This document shows positions 46,312 through 55,265 of a DNA stretch of 64,000 nucleotides, piece after piece. Position numbers and translations under genes: made by a program. Positions within the stretch are counted from its first letter, which is position 1; every line of letters begins with the position of its first letter. The stretch is from Exiguobacterium aurantiacum (GTDB lineage: Bacteria > Bacillota > Bacilli > Exiguobacteriales > Exiguobacteriaceae): contig NZ_MKXO01000004.1 of the NCBI RefSeq assembly GCF_001766415.1, forward strand, positions 179,164 through 243,163, given 5' to 3'. The notes under the pieces are model-generated. The model worked only from the letters and a program-made list of their open reading frames with translations. It had not been told where the DNA came from and did no database searches.

Positions 46312-47429
46312 GGTGTCTGGATCGGTCCGAGGACGAACTTCCATATGTAATGAAATACTTGAGCATTGTAGAGTGCTTTCAGCAATACCGCGAGGACTGG
46401 TCCTAAAATGAAACCGAGGACACCAAACAGTTGCAGACCGACAAAGATCGAGATCAAAGCCGCGAGCGGATCGAGGCCGATATGAGAGCCGACGATCTTC
46501 GGCTCGGCCAAGTTGCGTTGGACGATGACGAGGATGTAGAGCACGAGAAGTCCGATCGCGCTGAACCAGTCGCCTGAGATGGCCGCGTAGGCTGCCCATG
46601 GCACTAGGAGTGTCCCGACACCGAGGTAGGGCAACAGATCAAAGAACGCGGCTAACAAGGCGAATGAGAACGGGTTGTCGACACGTAGAATGAACATCCC
46701 GACCAAGACGATTCCGAACGTGATGGAAATGAGGGTCAATTGGGCCCGGACATAGCCGAACAAAGCCGAACGTAAATTGAGCATGACAAGTTCAAACTCT
46801 TTAAAGCCTTTGCGTTTGTTCAACCGTTCGATCGAACGCATGTAAGACGGCCAGTCTTTCGTGATGAAGAACCAGGCTAGGACGATGACGACGAACAAGA
46901 GCAGGACGAGCGGGAGTGCGCTCAGGATGTCTTGCAGGAGCCCGGCGACACCTCGAGACAGGACGCCGATCGCGGCACCGAGTTGGACGCCGATTTCAGT
47001 GATGCCGCCCTCGAGCGATGTCGTTTGACCAGGGTTTAGCCGCTGGATGCTGTCGTAGGCATCGTTGACGAGTGGTGCGATTTTTTCGTTGAACATACGT
47101 TGGGCATAGATGGTGAACGTCTCAATTTGAGCAGGAAGTCTTTCTGCCGCAATCGTCAAATAACGAATCAATTGGGTGACAACGATGGCGATTACGCCGC
47201 TGACAAGACTCATGACGATTAGCAGTGAAACGAGGGTGCCAAGGGCACGCGGCATCTTCGTTTCACGCTCGAACAAGTTGACGAGGGGGACTGTCAACAA
47301 GGATAACAAGAAAGCGAACACGAAAGGATATGTGTACGTAAAGAGGACGCTCAGTCCCCAAATAACGAGCACGAGTCCGATGCCGACAAGGAGAAATCGA
47401 AGTAATTGCCAAAGTCTTACAGGAGACAT
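46299..47429 (-). CDS. AI-2E/PerM-family membrane protein
   Basis: 376 residues, about eight membrane spans. Characteristic segments are PFVFAFLLSLLTVPLVNLFE and the C-terminal GSHIGLDPLAALISIFVGLQLFG. Resembles Bacillus YtvI/YueF-type proteins, some of which are sodium/proton or autoinducer exporters; substrate unknown. AAAGGGG fixes the start at 47429. Confidence 0.87.
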   Translation of the reverse strand: MSPVRLWQLLRFLLVGIGLVLVIWGLSVLFTYTYPFVFAFLLSLLTVPLVNLFERETKMPRALGTLVSLLIVMSLVSGVIAIVVTQLIRYLTIAAERLPAQIETFTIYAQRMFNEKIAPLVNDAYDSIQRLNPGQTTSLEGGITEIGVQLGAAIGVLSRGVAGLLQDILSALPLVLLLFVVIVLAWFFITKDWPSYMRSIERLNKRKGFKEFELVMLNLRSALFGYVRAQLTLISITFGIVLVGMFILRVDNPFSFALLAAFFDLLPYLGVGTLLVPWAAYAAISGDWFSAIGLLVLYILVIVQRNLAEPKIVGSHIGLDPLAALISIFVGLQLFGVLGFILGPVLAVLLKALYNAQVFHYIWKFVLGPIQTPKER

Positions 47430-47514
47430 GAGGCGTTGCCCCTTTCCTAACAATTGGATTGAGCATAGTATACCACGCAACTGGTAAATGAAGAGGATGG
47501 ATAGGTGATTAAAT

Positions 47515-48303
47515 ATGAAGGAGATTCAACAGAAAATCGATCGGATGATTATCCACTTAGGAGGGTATTGGCGGCCGTTATCAGGCTTGGCCAGATTATT
47601 AGAAGAAGTGGGAGAAGTGGGTGGTGCCTTGCATGACCAGGACGAAGCAGCGCTCGTGGAAGAGCTGTTAGACGTATTCGTCATTTCAACTTGTCTCGCC
47701 AATCAGTATGCGATCGAACTTGACGATCAATCGAACGGACGAGGCGAGCGCCTCGTTCATCGCGCTTACTATTCGCTCGTTCGGGAAGCGGGGGAGGTGG
47801 CCCGGACCTTGAACGCCTACGAAGGGGATAAAAAATTGAAAGCATCATCGACGCCGGGTTCGTTGCAGCACCGAATCGAGGGCGTCCAAGCAGCGGTGTT
47901 CGATATCGCGCGCGAGATTGAGCTTGATTTGTATGCAGAAATCGGTTCGCTGATCGATGAGAAATCAACACGGGATTTCGGACGGTTCGACCATACGCCT
48001 GACCCGATCACCGAATCGGCGGTGCGATTGTACACGCGTTTTAAATCTGGTCGATATTGGGGAGGAATTGAGGCTAAACCTTCGGAGGAAGCGAGCCGAT
48101 ATAGAGAACGAGAATATAACATGGAACGATTCTTTAAGATTGCCCATGTCGAAGGGCTGGATGGGTTCGTCATTCGTCAACCGGACGATCCGTTCATCAT
48201 GACGTCCTCTCTCGAGCAAGACTGGAAGGTGCCGGAATCGTTCATAATCGACGAAGAATGGCATGGAATAGACAAATTTATCATCATTCGTAAAAACTGG
48301 TAG
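47515..48303 (+). CDS. MazG-like nucleotide pyrophosphohydrolase-related protein, two repeats
   Basis: 262 residues. The first repeat has the MazG pattern: E31xxE34 then E50xxD53 (EEVGEVGG, EELLDVFV). A second copy starts at E91xxE94 (REAGEVAR) but its later half (IEGVQAAVFDI) lacks the full ExxD. A C-terminal part (about 170-262) has no recognised domain. The first repeat could bind magnesium and cleave NTPs. GATTAAAT precedes the ATG, with no clear ribosome site. Confidence 0.72.
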   Translation: MKEIQQKIDRMIIHLGGYWRPLSGLARLLEEVGEVGGALHDQDEAALVEELLDVFVISTCLANQYAIELDDQSNGRGERLVHRAYYSLVREAGEVARTLNAYEGDKKLKASSTPGSLQHRIEGVQAAVFDIAREIELDLYAEIGSLIDEKSTRDFGRFDHTPDPITESAVRLYTRFKSGRYWGGIEAKPSEEASRYREREYNMERFFKIAHVEGLDGFVIRQPDDPFIMTSSLEQDWKVPESFIIDEEWHGIDKFIIIRKNW

Positions 48304-48431
48304 AAAAGTATTCCCCTTTTTATCAAAAATATTCATCTTTTTTTCAAATACTTACTTTTTTTTAAAAAGCGTTATGCTACTATGAAGGTGTTGTTAGTAG
48401 AAATTAGCGCGAGAAGAAAGGAATATTTTGG

Positions 48432-50351
48432 ATGAAAATGAAGCTATTGAAAGTTGCTCTCATCTTATCGCTGTTGTTGTTCGGTGCTCAAATCCCTGCG
48501 GTTGAGGCATCGACATTAGATGGCGAAACGACTGTCAATTTAAACGTTCGATCGAAACCAAGCACGACGGGAGCGGTCATCACGACGTTACCGAAAGGCA
48601 CAAAAGTAAAGTATGGGACTTATAACCAATCATGGCATAAAGTGTATTTAAATAGTCGCACTTACTATGCTTCGGCCCCGTACATTAAACAGATCGCCTC
48701 GTCACCGACGACGATCAAGACGCAAGCAGCATCATCGACAGGCGTCACAACAGAAAACTTGAACGTTCGAGTGACGTCACACCGTGATGCGAAAATCGTT
48801 ACGACGCTTAAAAAAGGCACTGAAGTGAACTATGCCGTCCATAACTCATCATGGGCCAAAGTGTTCTTGAATGGAAAGACGTACTACGCGGCGAAAGCGT
48901 ATATCGCGCCAAAGCTAGTCGCTTCAGCGCCTAGCAAACAATCGGGCTACACGAATCGCGACATTCAGCTGTTCAATCGCACGCTACAAACATCACCGGT
49001 CGCGAAAACGATCCCGGCCAAGCGTACTGTCACGTTCAGCGTCCACAACTCGAGCTGGTCGGTTATTTATGAAGGCACGAAGACCTACTACACACCGACT
49101 CGAGGAATTACAGCCGGAACACTGAAGCCGGCGACGACGACAGAGACTGGCTACGCGAACCGGGACTTGAAATTGTTCGATACGCGCAACCAGGCATCAA
49201 AAGTCGTTAAAGTACTCCCGTTGAACACGGTAGTCGCATCGAGCAAGTACAACTCGAGCTGGTCGACCGTCTATATCGGCAGCGACACGTACTACACGCC
49301 GACGGCATGGATCACGCCAGGCGTTGCCCCGGTCCAACCGCCGACGACGACGAAGCCAGTAGAGACGAAGATTCAAGGGTACGCCAACCGCAACATCAAC
49401 CTGTTCGGTAAAACGCACCAGAGTTCGTCGGTATTGCTCGTCTTGCCGCAGTACACGGCCGTCACGTACAGCCCATATAACTCAAGCTGGTCAAACGTTT
49501 TCGTCGGGACGAAGACCTACTTCACACCGACTTCATGGTTGACTGCTGGTGCGGCACCATCGGCACCTGCTGCATCGCCACAAGGGAAAGTGTATATCAA
49601 CACGCCGGGTGATGTCTTGAACGTCCGAGCGACGGCTTCGGCCAGCTCGACGATACTCGGGAAACTTACGCACGGCATGCAAGTCGACCACTACGGTTCA
49701 TCGAACGGCTTCTATAAGATTAAGTACAACGGACGCGATGGGTTCATCTCAGCCGCCTTCACGATGGCAATAAAGCCGAGTGCGTCTACTGGACCTATCA
49801 TCGTCATCGATCCTGGTCATGGCGGTAACGACCCTGGTGCGATTAACGGTTCATTCTATGAAAAGACAGTTGTATTCGACGTATCCAAGCGAGTTGAGGC
49901 ATATTTGAGTTCGAAATATAACTATCAAGTCCGTTTGACGCGTACGACAGATATTTTCTATAAACCAGCAGAACGTCCGGTTATTGCAAAAAATCTTCGT
50001 GGTGATTTGTTCGTCAGTATCCATGCAAATGCGTCTAGAGATCCAAAAGCGAACGGGATTGAAACGTTCTATTCAAGTTCTACAGCGCAAAGTGCCCGCA
50101 GTCGAGTATTAGCGACGAATATTCAAAACAATCTCGTTTCGAATATGTCCGGAACTGGGATGCGGAGCCGAGGCGTGAAGTCCGCGAATTATATCGTCAT
50201 TAATCATAGTTTGATGCCGTCAGCGCTCGTTGAACTCGGATTCATCACTTCTCCGACAGATGTTATCCATCTTCGTAGTGAAGCATCACGCCAGCGCATG
50301 GCAATCGGTGTTGCTGAAGGTATTGCCCAATACGTGAGAGCGTACCATTAA
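48432..50351 (+). CDS. Secreted N-acetylmuramoyl-L-alanine amidase with SH3-like repeats
   Basis: 639 residues. Signal peptide to about 27; then six SH3-like modules of about 55-70 residues, the middle four ending in HNSSW or YNSSW followed by KTYY-type strands; then an Amidase_3 domain from about 455 with zinc ligands H463 (DPGHGG), E477 (FYEK) and H in SIHANA, and the catalytic Glu in LVELGF. It cleaves the stem peptide from peptidoglycan while the modules bind the wall. The catalytic part is more A+T-rich than the repeats. Confidence 0.95.
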   Translation: MKMKLLKVALILSLLLFGAQIPAVEASTLDGETTVNLNVRSKPSTTGAVITTLPKGTKVKYGTYNQSWHKVYLNSRTYYASAPYIKQIASSPTTIKTQAASSTGVTTENLNVRVTSHRDAKIVTTLKKGTEVNYAVHNSSWAKVFLNGKTYYAAKAYIAPKLVASAPSKQSGYTNRDIQLFNRTLQTSPVAKTIPAKRTVTFSVHNSSWSVIYEGTKTYYTPTRGITAGTLKPATTTETGYANRDLKLFDTRNQASKVVKVLPLNTVVASSKYNSSWSTVYIGSDTYYTPTAWITPGVAPVQPPTTTKPVETKIQGYANRNINLFGKTHQSSSVLLVLPQYTAVTYSPYNSSWSNVFVGTKTYFTPTSWLTAGAAPSAPAASPQGKVYINTPGDVLNVRATASASSTILGKLTHGMQVDHYGSSNGFYKIKYNGRDGFISAAFTMAIKPSASTGPIIVIDPGHGGNDPGAINGSFYEKTVVFDVSKRVEAYLSSKYNYQVRLTRTTDIFYKPAERPVIAKNLRGDLFVSIHANASRDPKANGIETFYSSSTAQSARSRVLATNIQNNLVSNMSGTGMRSRGVKSANYIVINHSLMPSALVELGFITSPTDVIHLRSEASRQRMAIGVAEGIAQYVRAYH

Positions 50352-50380
50352 TTCCAACCTGCTCGCGCAGGAGTATATAG

Positions 50381-50418
50381 AAGGCCCCGGCTCAAAATGA
50401 GCCGGGGCCTTCCTTTTA
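50381..50418 (+). terminator. Terminator after the amidase
   Basis: AAGGCCCCGGCTCA and TGAGCCGGGGCCTT with an AAA loop, followed by CCTTTT. Confidence 0.92.
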
Positions 50419-50428
50419 TGTAATAAGC

Positions 50429-50456
50429 AAGCCCTCGGCCGAATGGGCGAGGGCTT
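50429..50456 (-). terminator. Probable terminator of the nrd operon
   Basis: AAGCCCTCG and CGAGGGCTT stem next to the stop of the small-subunit gene. The T-run on the minus strand is poor. Confidence 0.55.
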
Positions 50457-50459
50457 GGT

Positions 50460-51500
50460 TTATAAGTCGTCGAAGCCGTTGGCGTCGGTCACTTTCGCGT
50501 ATGAGCGTGATTTTTGTTCGAAGAAATCGGATTTCGTCGCGTTGAGCGAGTCGTCCGAATAGGCACGGATCCACGGCATGACGTCCTCGTTGAAGCCTTC
50601 ATACAAATCGTTCAACCCGATGACGCGCAGGCGTTTGTTGGCAAGGTATTTGATGTAATCACGCATCTCGCTGACGTCGAGGCCATCGAGGTCACGAAGT
50701 ACGTATTCGCACCACTCGATCTCGAGGTCGACCGCTTGTCCCATCGTGTCGTAGACGAACTGGCTGAAGCTTCCGTCGGCGTCGATTTCCGGGTTCTCGG
50801 TCAAGACGGCGCGAAGCAGCTGGCTGACGAAATGCGAATGTTGCATCTCGTCCCGTTGGATATAGCTGATCATCGTCGACGTCCCGACCATCTTCTGATG
50901 ACGGGCGAGGTTATAGAAGTAGGCGAATCCGGAATAAAAGTTGATGCCTTCAAGGATGACCGAGGCGACGAGAGACTTCGCGAAGTTCTCCGCGTTCGGC
51001 ACGGCCCGGAAATCTTCATACAAGTCTAAGATGAACTGATTGCGTTTCATAACCATCTCGTCATCTTTGGCGATATCGAAGATGCGGTTCTGCTCGCTGA
51101 GCGGGACGAGACTCGACAACACGTAGCTGTACGATTGATTATGGACGACTTCTTGCTGGGCGATGATGGCGAGCACCGAGTGGACCGACGAATCGGACGA
51201 GAACATCGCCGACTCGAGAATGTAGCGCGTCTGCACCGAGTCGAGAATCGACAACAAGCCGATGATGCGCTTGAACGCGTCTTGTTCACGCTCGGTCAGT
51301 TGCGGCCATTGTTGCATGTCTTTTGACATCGAGATCTCATCTGGGATCCAAAAGTTAGACAGCAACTGTTTATAAATTGTATAAAATTGTGGATAGGCGA
51401 TATCGTTCCAGTTGACGATCGAACTCGTCTCGCCACCGATAATGGCTGTCGCCCGATTAGGATGTTTGGGCGACAGTAGTTTGATCTTTTGAATAGTCAT
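50460..51500 (-). CDS. Ribonucleotide reductase class I small subunit
   Basis: 346 residues. All metal ligands are visible: D87, E117, H120, E184, E218 and H221, with the radical tyrosine Y124 in HNQSY. It houses the dinuclear metal-tyrosyl cofactor. GAAGGAG fixes the start at 51500, inside the flavodoxin gene (44-base overlap). It is the homologue of NrdF/NrdB; the subclass cannot be settled from the small subunit alone. Confidence 0.95.
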   Translation of the reverse strand: MTIQKIKLLSPKHPNRATAIIGGETSSIVNWNDIAYPQFYTIYKQLLSNFWIPDEISMSKDMQQWPQLTEREQDAFKRIIGLLSILDSVQTRYILESAMFSSDSSVHSVLAIIAQQEVVHNQSYSYVLSSLVPLSEQNRIFDIAKDDEMVMKRNQFILDLYEDFRAVPNAENFAKSLVASVILEGINFYSGFAYFYNLARHQKMVGTSTMISYIQRDEMQHSHFVSQLLRAVLTENPEIDADGSFSQFVYDTMGQAVDLEIEWCEYVLRDLDGLDVSEMRDYIKYLANKRLRVIGLNDLYEGFNEDVMPWIRAYSDDSLNATKSDFFEQKSRSYAKVTDANGFDDL

Positions 51501-51963
51501 AGACGTGTACTCCTTCTTCGGCGTTTCGTGCCAATCGTTCGGTCCAAGCACGGACGTTGTACGGTTGGTTACGCGGCGACTGCTCGATTTTCAACAGTTC
51601 ACCGGCAAGGGGGATTCCAAACTTCGAAAGGTGGTATGCCATCTCGTCGACAGCGCGGCAGAAATGAACGAACATCCTGTCACCCGTCCCGAAGACGGCG
51701 GCTTGACGAATCGGTACCGACTGCTCTTTCAAGAGAAGCCGGAACGTATCTTTCATCTCGTCTGGCAAGACGCCATCGGCCCACGTGTACGACCCGAAAT
51801 AGACGAGGTCGTACGTGGCGAGCGCTTGGGCCTCGCGATGGCCGATGCGGTCCGCTTCGTACAAGACGGCACGGTCGCCCCGATTGACGTGGGTCGCCTG
51901 AATCAACTCGGCGACCTCTTCTGTATTCCCGCTCATTGAACTATAGACGATTGCGACGTTCAT
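51457..51963 (-). CDS. Short-chain flavodoxin in the nrd operon
   Basis: 168 residues. FMN phosphate loop SSMSGNTEE, flavin-flanking YTWADGVLPDEM and FGTGDRMFVHFCRAVD are those of true flavodoxins. It takes the place normally held by nrdI, whose sequence is shorter and different. It could reduce or activate the small subunit's metal site. AGGTGG lies 9 bases before the ATG; it overlaps the small-subunit gene and follows the large-subunit gene by 30 bases. Confidence 0.92.
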   Translation of the reverse strand: MNVAIVYSSMSGNTEEVAELIQATHVNRGDRAVLYEADRIGHREAQALATYDLVYFGSYTWADGVLPDEMKDTFRLLLKEQSVPIRQAAVFGTGDRMFVHFCRAVDEMAYHLSKFGIPLAGELLKIEQSPRNQPYNVRAWTERLARNAEEGVHVYDYSKDQTTVAQTS

Positions 51964-51993
51964 GGTTAGGTCCCACCTTTCGTTAAACAGATG

Positions 51994-54393
51994 TTACGAC
52001 GAACACGATTCGCATTCATCGACTTCGACGGTCGTTGAACGCGTGTAATAGATCGATTTCATACCGAGCGACCATGCCTCGAGGTGCATCCCCAGCATTT
52101 CAGTCGCCTTCACGTCGTTCTTGACGTATAAGTTGAAACTGATCGCTTGGTCGATGTGGCGTTGGCGGGCCGCGTTTTGACGGATGCTCCAAAGTTGGTC
52201 GACTTCAAACGCTGATTTGTAGAACCAGTTCGTCTCCGAGTTGAGGTCAGGGACGGTCACTGGGATCTTATAATTTTTCTTTTCTTCCGAATATACTTTC
52301 TTATAAATCGGGTCGATCGAAGCGGTGCTGCCGGCGATGATCGCTGTCGACGAGTTCGGTGCGACGGCCATCATGTAGGCGTTGCGGACACCGTTTTGGT
52401 GAACCTCGGCCGCGAGGCCGTCCCAGTCGAGCTCGTCGTGCGACCGGTAGTTGCGGCGACTGAAGTATTCGCCCGTGTGCCATTCCGAGCCTTCGAACAC
52501 GCCGAACGCGCCTTTTTCTTTCGCGAGTTCCATCGAAGCGTGAATCGTGAGATAGGCGATTTTTTCGTAAAGTTTCTCAGCGTACTGGACGGCGTCGACC
52601 GATTCCCAGCGGATGCCTTCGAGGGCGAGCAAATGGTGCCACCCGAACGTGCCGAGACCGACAGAACGATATTTTTGGTTCGTGATCATCGCTTGTGGCA
52701 CTTCGATCGTGTTCAGGTCGATGACGTTATCGAGCATTCGCATTTGAATCGGGATGAGGCGCTCGAGCACGTCGGATTTGACGGCGCGTGCGAGCGCGAT
52801 CGAGCTCAAGTTACAGACGACAAAGTCGCCCGGCGTCTTCGTGATAACGATTTTCCCGTCTGCTGTGTACTCTTCATCGATTGTCGTCGCCGACATGTTC
52901 TGAGCGATTTCTGAACAGAGGTTCGAGCTGTAAATCATACCCGCATGTTTGTTCGGGTTGGCGCGGTTGACCGCATCCCGGAAGAACATATACGGCGTGC
53001 CCGTCTCGAGCTGTGAGCGCATGTAACGTTTGACGAGGTCGATGGCCGGCACGGTCACGCGTGTGAGCTCGGGATTGTTGACACAAGCCGTATATTTCTC
53101 GGTGAACGAACCGCCGTTGTCCGTCTCGTCGTAGAAGTCTTCAAGGCTGAAGCCCATGACCGTACGGATCTCATGCGGGTCGAACAAATGCCAATCGCCC
53201 CGCGCTTCGACGGTACGCATGAACAAGTCCGGTAAACAGACGCCGGTGAACAAGTCATGAGTGCGGAGGCGCTCATCGCCGTTGTTCAACTTGGCATCGA
53301 GGAATTCAAAGATATCCTTGTGCCAGATGTCCAAGTAGACGGCGATCGAGCCTTGACGCATGCCGAGTTGATCGACCGAGACGGCCGTGTTGTTCAACTG
53401 CTTCATCCAAGGCAACGCACCGCTCGAGACACCTTTGAATCCTTTAATGTCACTTCCGCGTGAACGGATTTTGCCGAGGTAGACCCCGATGCCGCCGCCG
53501 CCTTTTGAAAGTGTGGCCACGTCCGTGTTCGAGTCGTAAATACCGCGGAGTGAATCATCGACCGTATCGATGAAGCAAGAGCTAAGCTGCCCGTACGATT
53601 TACCGGCATTCGAGAGCGTCGGCGTCGCGACGGTCATGTATAAGTTCGATAGCGCCCAGTAGGCTTCTTCGGCAAGTTGGACCCGTTTAGACGCGGCCTC
53701 ATTTTGCATGAGCGTCATGGCGATGACCATAAACCGCTCTTGTGGGAGCTCATATAAGTTTTTAACGTGATCGCGTCCGAGGTAACGGTCCGATAACGTC
53801 CGTAGGCCGATGTAAGTGAAGAGGCGATCGCGTGACGGGTCGATCAACGTCTCTAAATAAGCGATATCTTCTTTAGAGTATGTGTCAATTAACGCCGACG
53901 TGAAGATGCCTTTGTTCGTCAGCGTCTCGATCATCGAATAGAGTGAGCCGTAACGCATCGAAGCGTCATACCCGCGGTTGCGTGCTGCTTCAAGGTAGAG
54001 ACGGTTTAAGTACATCTCGGTCGCGACGAATGTCCAGTCCGGCTCTTCAGCCTTCAACATATCGAGGGCGTGCATCGTCATCAAGTCATATACTACATCT
54101 TGTGTCAGTGATTTTGAATCGAGTGCTCGAATCAAACGTTCCTCGTAGCGTGCGACGCTGAGCTGCGGGTAGCGTTGTGTTAAGGATTGGATCAATGTTG
54201 CTACGTCGGCAAAGGTTGGTGTTGCCGGCAACATCGTCTCGTGGTGGATAGGGGATGTCAAAACGATCACTCCTTCTTCGGGTGTAGAAATTATAAAGGT
54301 ATAGCGGAACTTGTCCGATTCAACGTCAATGGGGATAGAACGTGATAAATATCCGTTAACTATATATTGACGTTTTATTCTCTTTTTAATCAT
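51994..54393 (-). CDS. Ribonucleotide reductase class I large subunit
   Basis: 799 residues. Active-site cysteines in LSSCFIDTVDD, SSNLCSEI and FVVCNLSS, the N-C-E set in SSNLCSEI, the radical-path tyrosines in KSIYYTRS, and a C-terminal redox pair CESC. It converts ribonucleoside diphosphates to deoxy forms. It is about 100 residues longer than Bacillus subtilis NrdE; the N-terminal extension does not show an obvious ATP-cone signature. Weak ribosome site GGGTGATTT. An NrdR-like box lies 250 bases upstream. Confidence 0.95.
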   Translation of the reverse strand: MIKKRIKRQYIVNGYLSRSIPIDVESDKFRYTFIISTPEEGVIVLTSPIHHETMLPATPTFADVATLIQSLTQRYPQLSVARYEERLIRALDSKSLTQDVVYDLMTMHALDMLKAEEPDWTFVATEMYLNRLYLEAARNRGYDASMRYGSLYSMIETLTNKGIFTSALIDTYSKEDIAYLETLIDPSRDRLFTYIGLRTLSDRYLGRDHVKNLYELPQERFMVIAMTLMQNEAASKRVQLAEEAYWALSNLYMTVATPTLSNAGKSYGQLSSCFIDTVDDSLRGIYDSNTDVATLSKGGGGIGVYLGKIRSRGSDIKGFKGVSSGALPWMKQLNNTAVSVDQLGMRQGSIAVYLDIWHKDIFEFLDAKLNNGDERLRTHDLFTGVCLPDLFMRTVEARGDWHLFDPHEIRTVMGFSLEDFYDETDNGGSFTEKYTACVNNPELTRVTVPAIDLVKRYMRSQLETGTPYMFFRDAVNRANPNKHAGMIYSSNLCSEIAQNMSATTIDEEYTADGKIVITKTPGDFVVCNLSSIALARAVKSDVLERLIPIQMRMLDNVIDLNTIEVPQAMITNQKYRSVGLGTFGWHHLLALEGIRWESVDAVQYAEKLYEKIAYLTIHASMELAKEKGAFGVFEGSEWHTGEYFSRRNYRSHDELDWDGLAAEVHQNGVRNAYMMAVAPNSSTAIIAGSTASIDPIYKKVYSEEKKNYKIPVTVPDLNSETNWFYKSAFEVDQLWSIRQNAARQRHIDQAISFNLYVKNDVKATEMLGMHLEAWSLGMKSIYYTRSTTVEVDECESCSS

Positions 54394-54642
54394 AAATCAC
54401 CCATATTTAGTTTTGCAATCATTGAAATTTATAAAACTGTGACGATGCGAATTACTTTTACTCTAAAACGGCTCTCTCAACCGTTTTGAGACGTGATATG
54501 AGACGAAAAAAAGATTTACTGATTCCCGAGGTCAAAGCTGTCCGCTTTTTTTGTAAGCGTTCAATCCGATTTGTCAATACGGAAATCAAGAAGAATGTCA
54601 CTGATTCCATAAATTATTAAAAAGGTTATGACCAGGAACCAA

Positions 54643-54659
54643 TACTAGATATAGTGTTG
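54643..54659. promoter_or_regulatory. NrdR-like box upstream of the nrd operon
   Basis: Minus strand ACACTATATCTAGTATT matches the NrdR pattern ACAcwATATcTwGTgt closely. Only one box is seen, where NrdR targets usually have two about 31 bases apart. The rest of the 380-base gap holds an AAAACGG/CCGTTTT hairpin (54467-54486) and a TTGACA near 54575 that may be the operon promoter. Confidence 0.55.
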
Positions 54660-54770
54660 GCTCGATTTGAAAAAGCGGGAAATCCGAGGTAAGGCTAGCG
54701 CCATCGTCAAAAGTGCGGTAGATTGAGGAAGTACGATATAATATCAAGGCTAAAAAGAAGGGTTTTAAAA

Positions 54771-55004
54771 ATGCGTTCAGAAGATTTATTATTAGCATGG
54801 GACCCGCTCGGTTACGGGCTTGGGTCTTACGGGCCAGAGTTCGATGACATCACAGTGGCGCTCGTGCAGATCGACTCGGAAGCGGAGTTGAATGAAACGA
54901 TTCGTCGTATTCTGACGGATTCGTTTGGAGAGTGCCCGTCTGAGGACGATACGCGCGCCATGGCCAGACAATTACTTACATCTTCAGAAGCTTGTCAATT
55001 ATAA
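54771..55004 (+). CDS. yugE: DUF1871 protein (YugE-like)
   Basis: 77 residues with LLAWDPLGYGLGSYGPEFDDI, the DUF1871 hallmark. Unknown function. AGAAGGG precedes the ATG at 54771; TATAAT at 54737-54742 may be its promoter. It opens a run of four closely spaced or overlapping genes. Confidence 0.85.
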   Translation: MRSEDLLLAWDPLGYGLGSYGPEFDDITVALVQIDSEAELNETIRRILTDSFGECPSEDDTRAMARQLLTSSEACQL

Positions 55005-55016
55005 GGGGGAACCAAC

Positions 55017-55265
55017 ATGTTACGAATCGATCCAACACCTAATCCAAATGCAATGAAAATCACACTTCCTGAAAACGTCTTCGGAGCTAAGAGCCAAAGC
55101 GTGAAAGCCGGCGAGTCAACAGAGCAACCGCTTCTCGCGAAACTCGTCACGATCGAAGGTGTCGAGAGCGTCTTCGCTTACGGCGATTTTGTCACAGTAT
55201 CAAAAGAGAACGGCGTCAGCTGGGAAGCAATCTTACCGCACGTCGAAACTGCTTACCGCGGATGA
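55017..55265 (+). CDS. Nfu N-terminal-domain protein
   Basis: 82 residues, a complete Nfu_N domain (RIDPTPNPNAMKITLPENV) without the C-terminal cluster-binding domain. In other organisms Nfu_N is fused to NifU-like domains; here the cluster domain is a separate gene (yutI). AAGGGGG precedes the ATG, and its stop overlaps the glycosyltransferase start by 4 bases. Confidence 0.85.
   Translation: MLRIDPTPNPNAMKITLPENVFGAKSQSVKAGESTEQPLLAKLVTIEGVESVFAYGDFVTVSKENGVSWEAILPHVETAYRG

Noticed and set aside
51457..51963. Calling the flavodoxin nrdI
   Set aside because: NrdI proteins are shorter and have a different flavin loop; the motifs here are those of ordinary flavodoxins.
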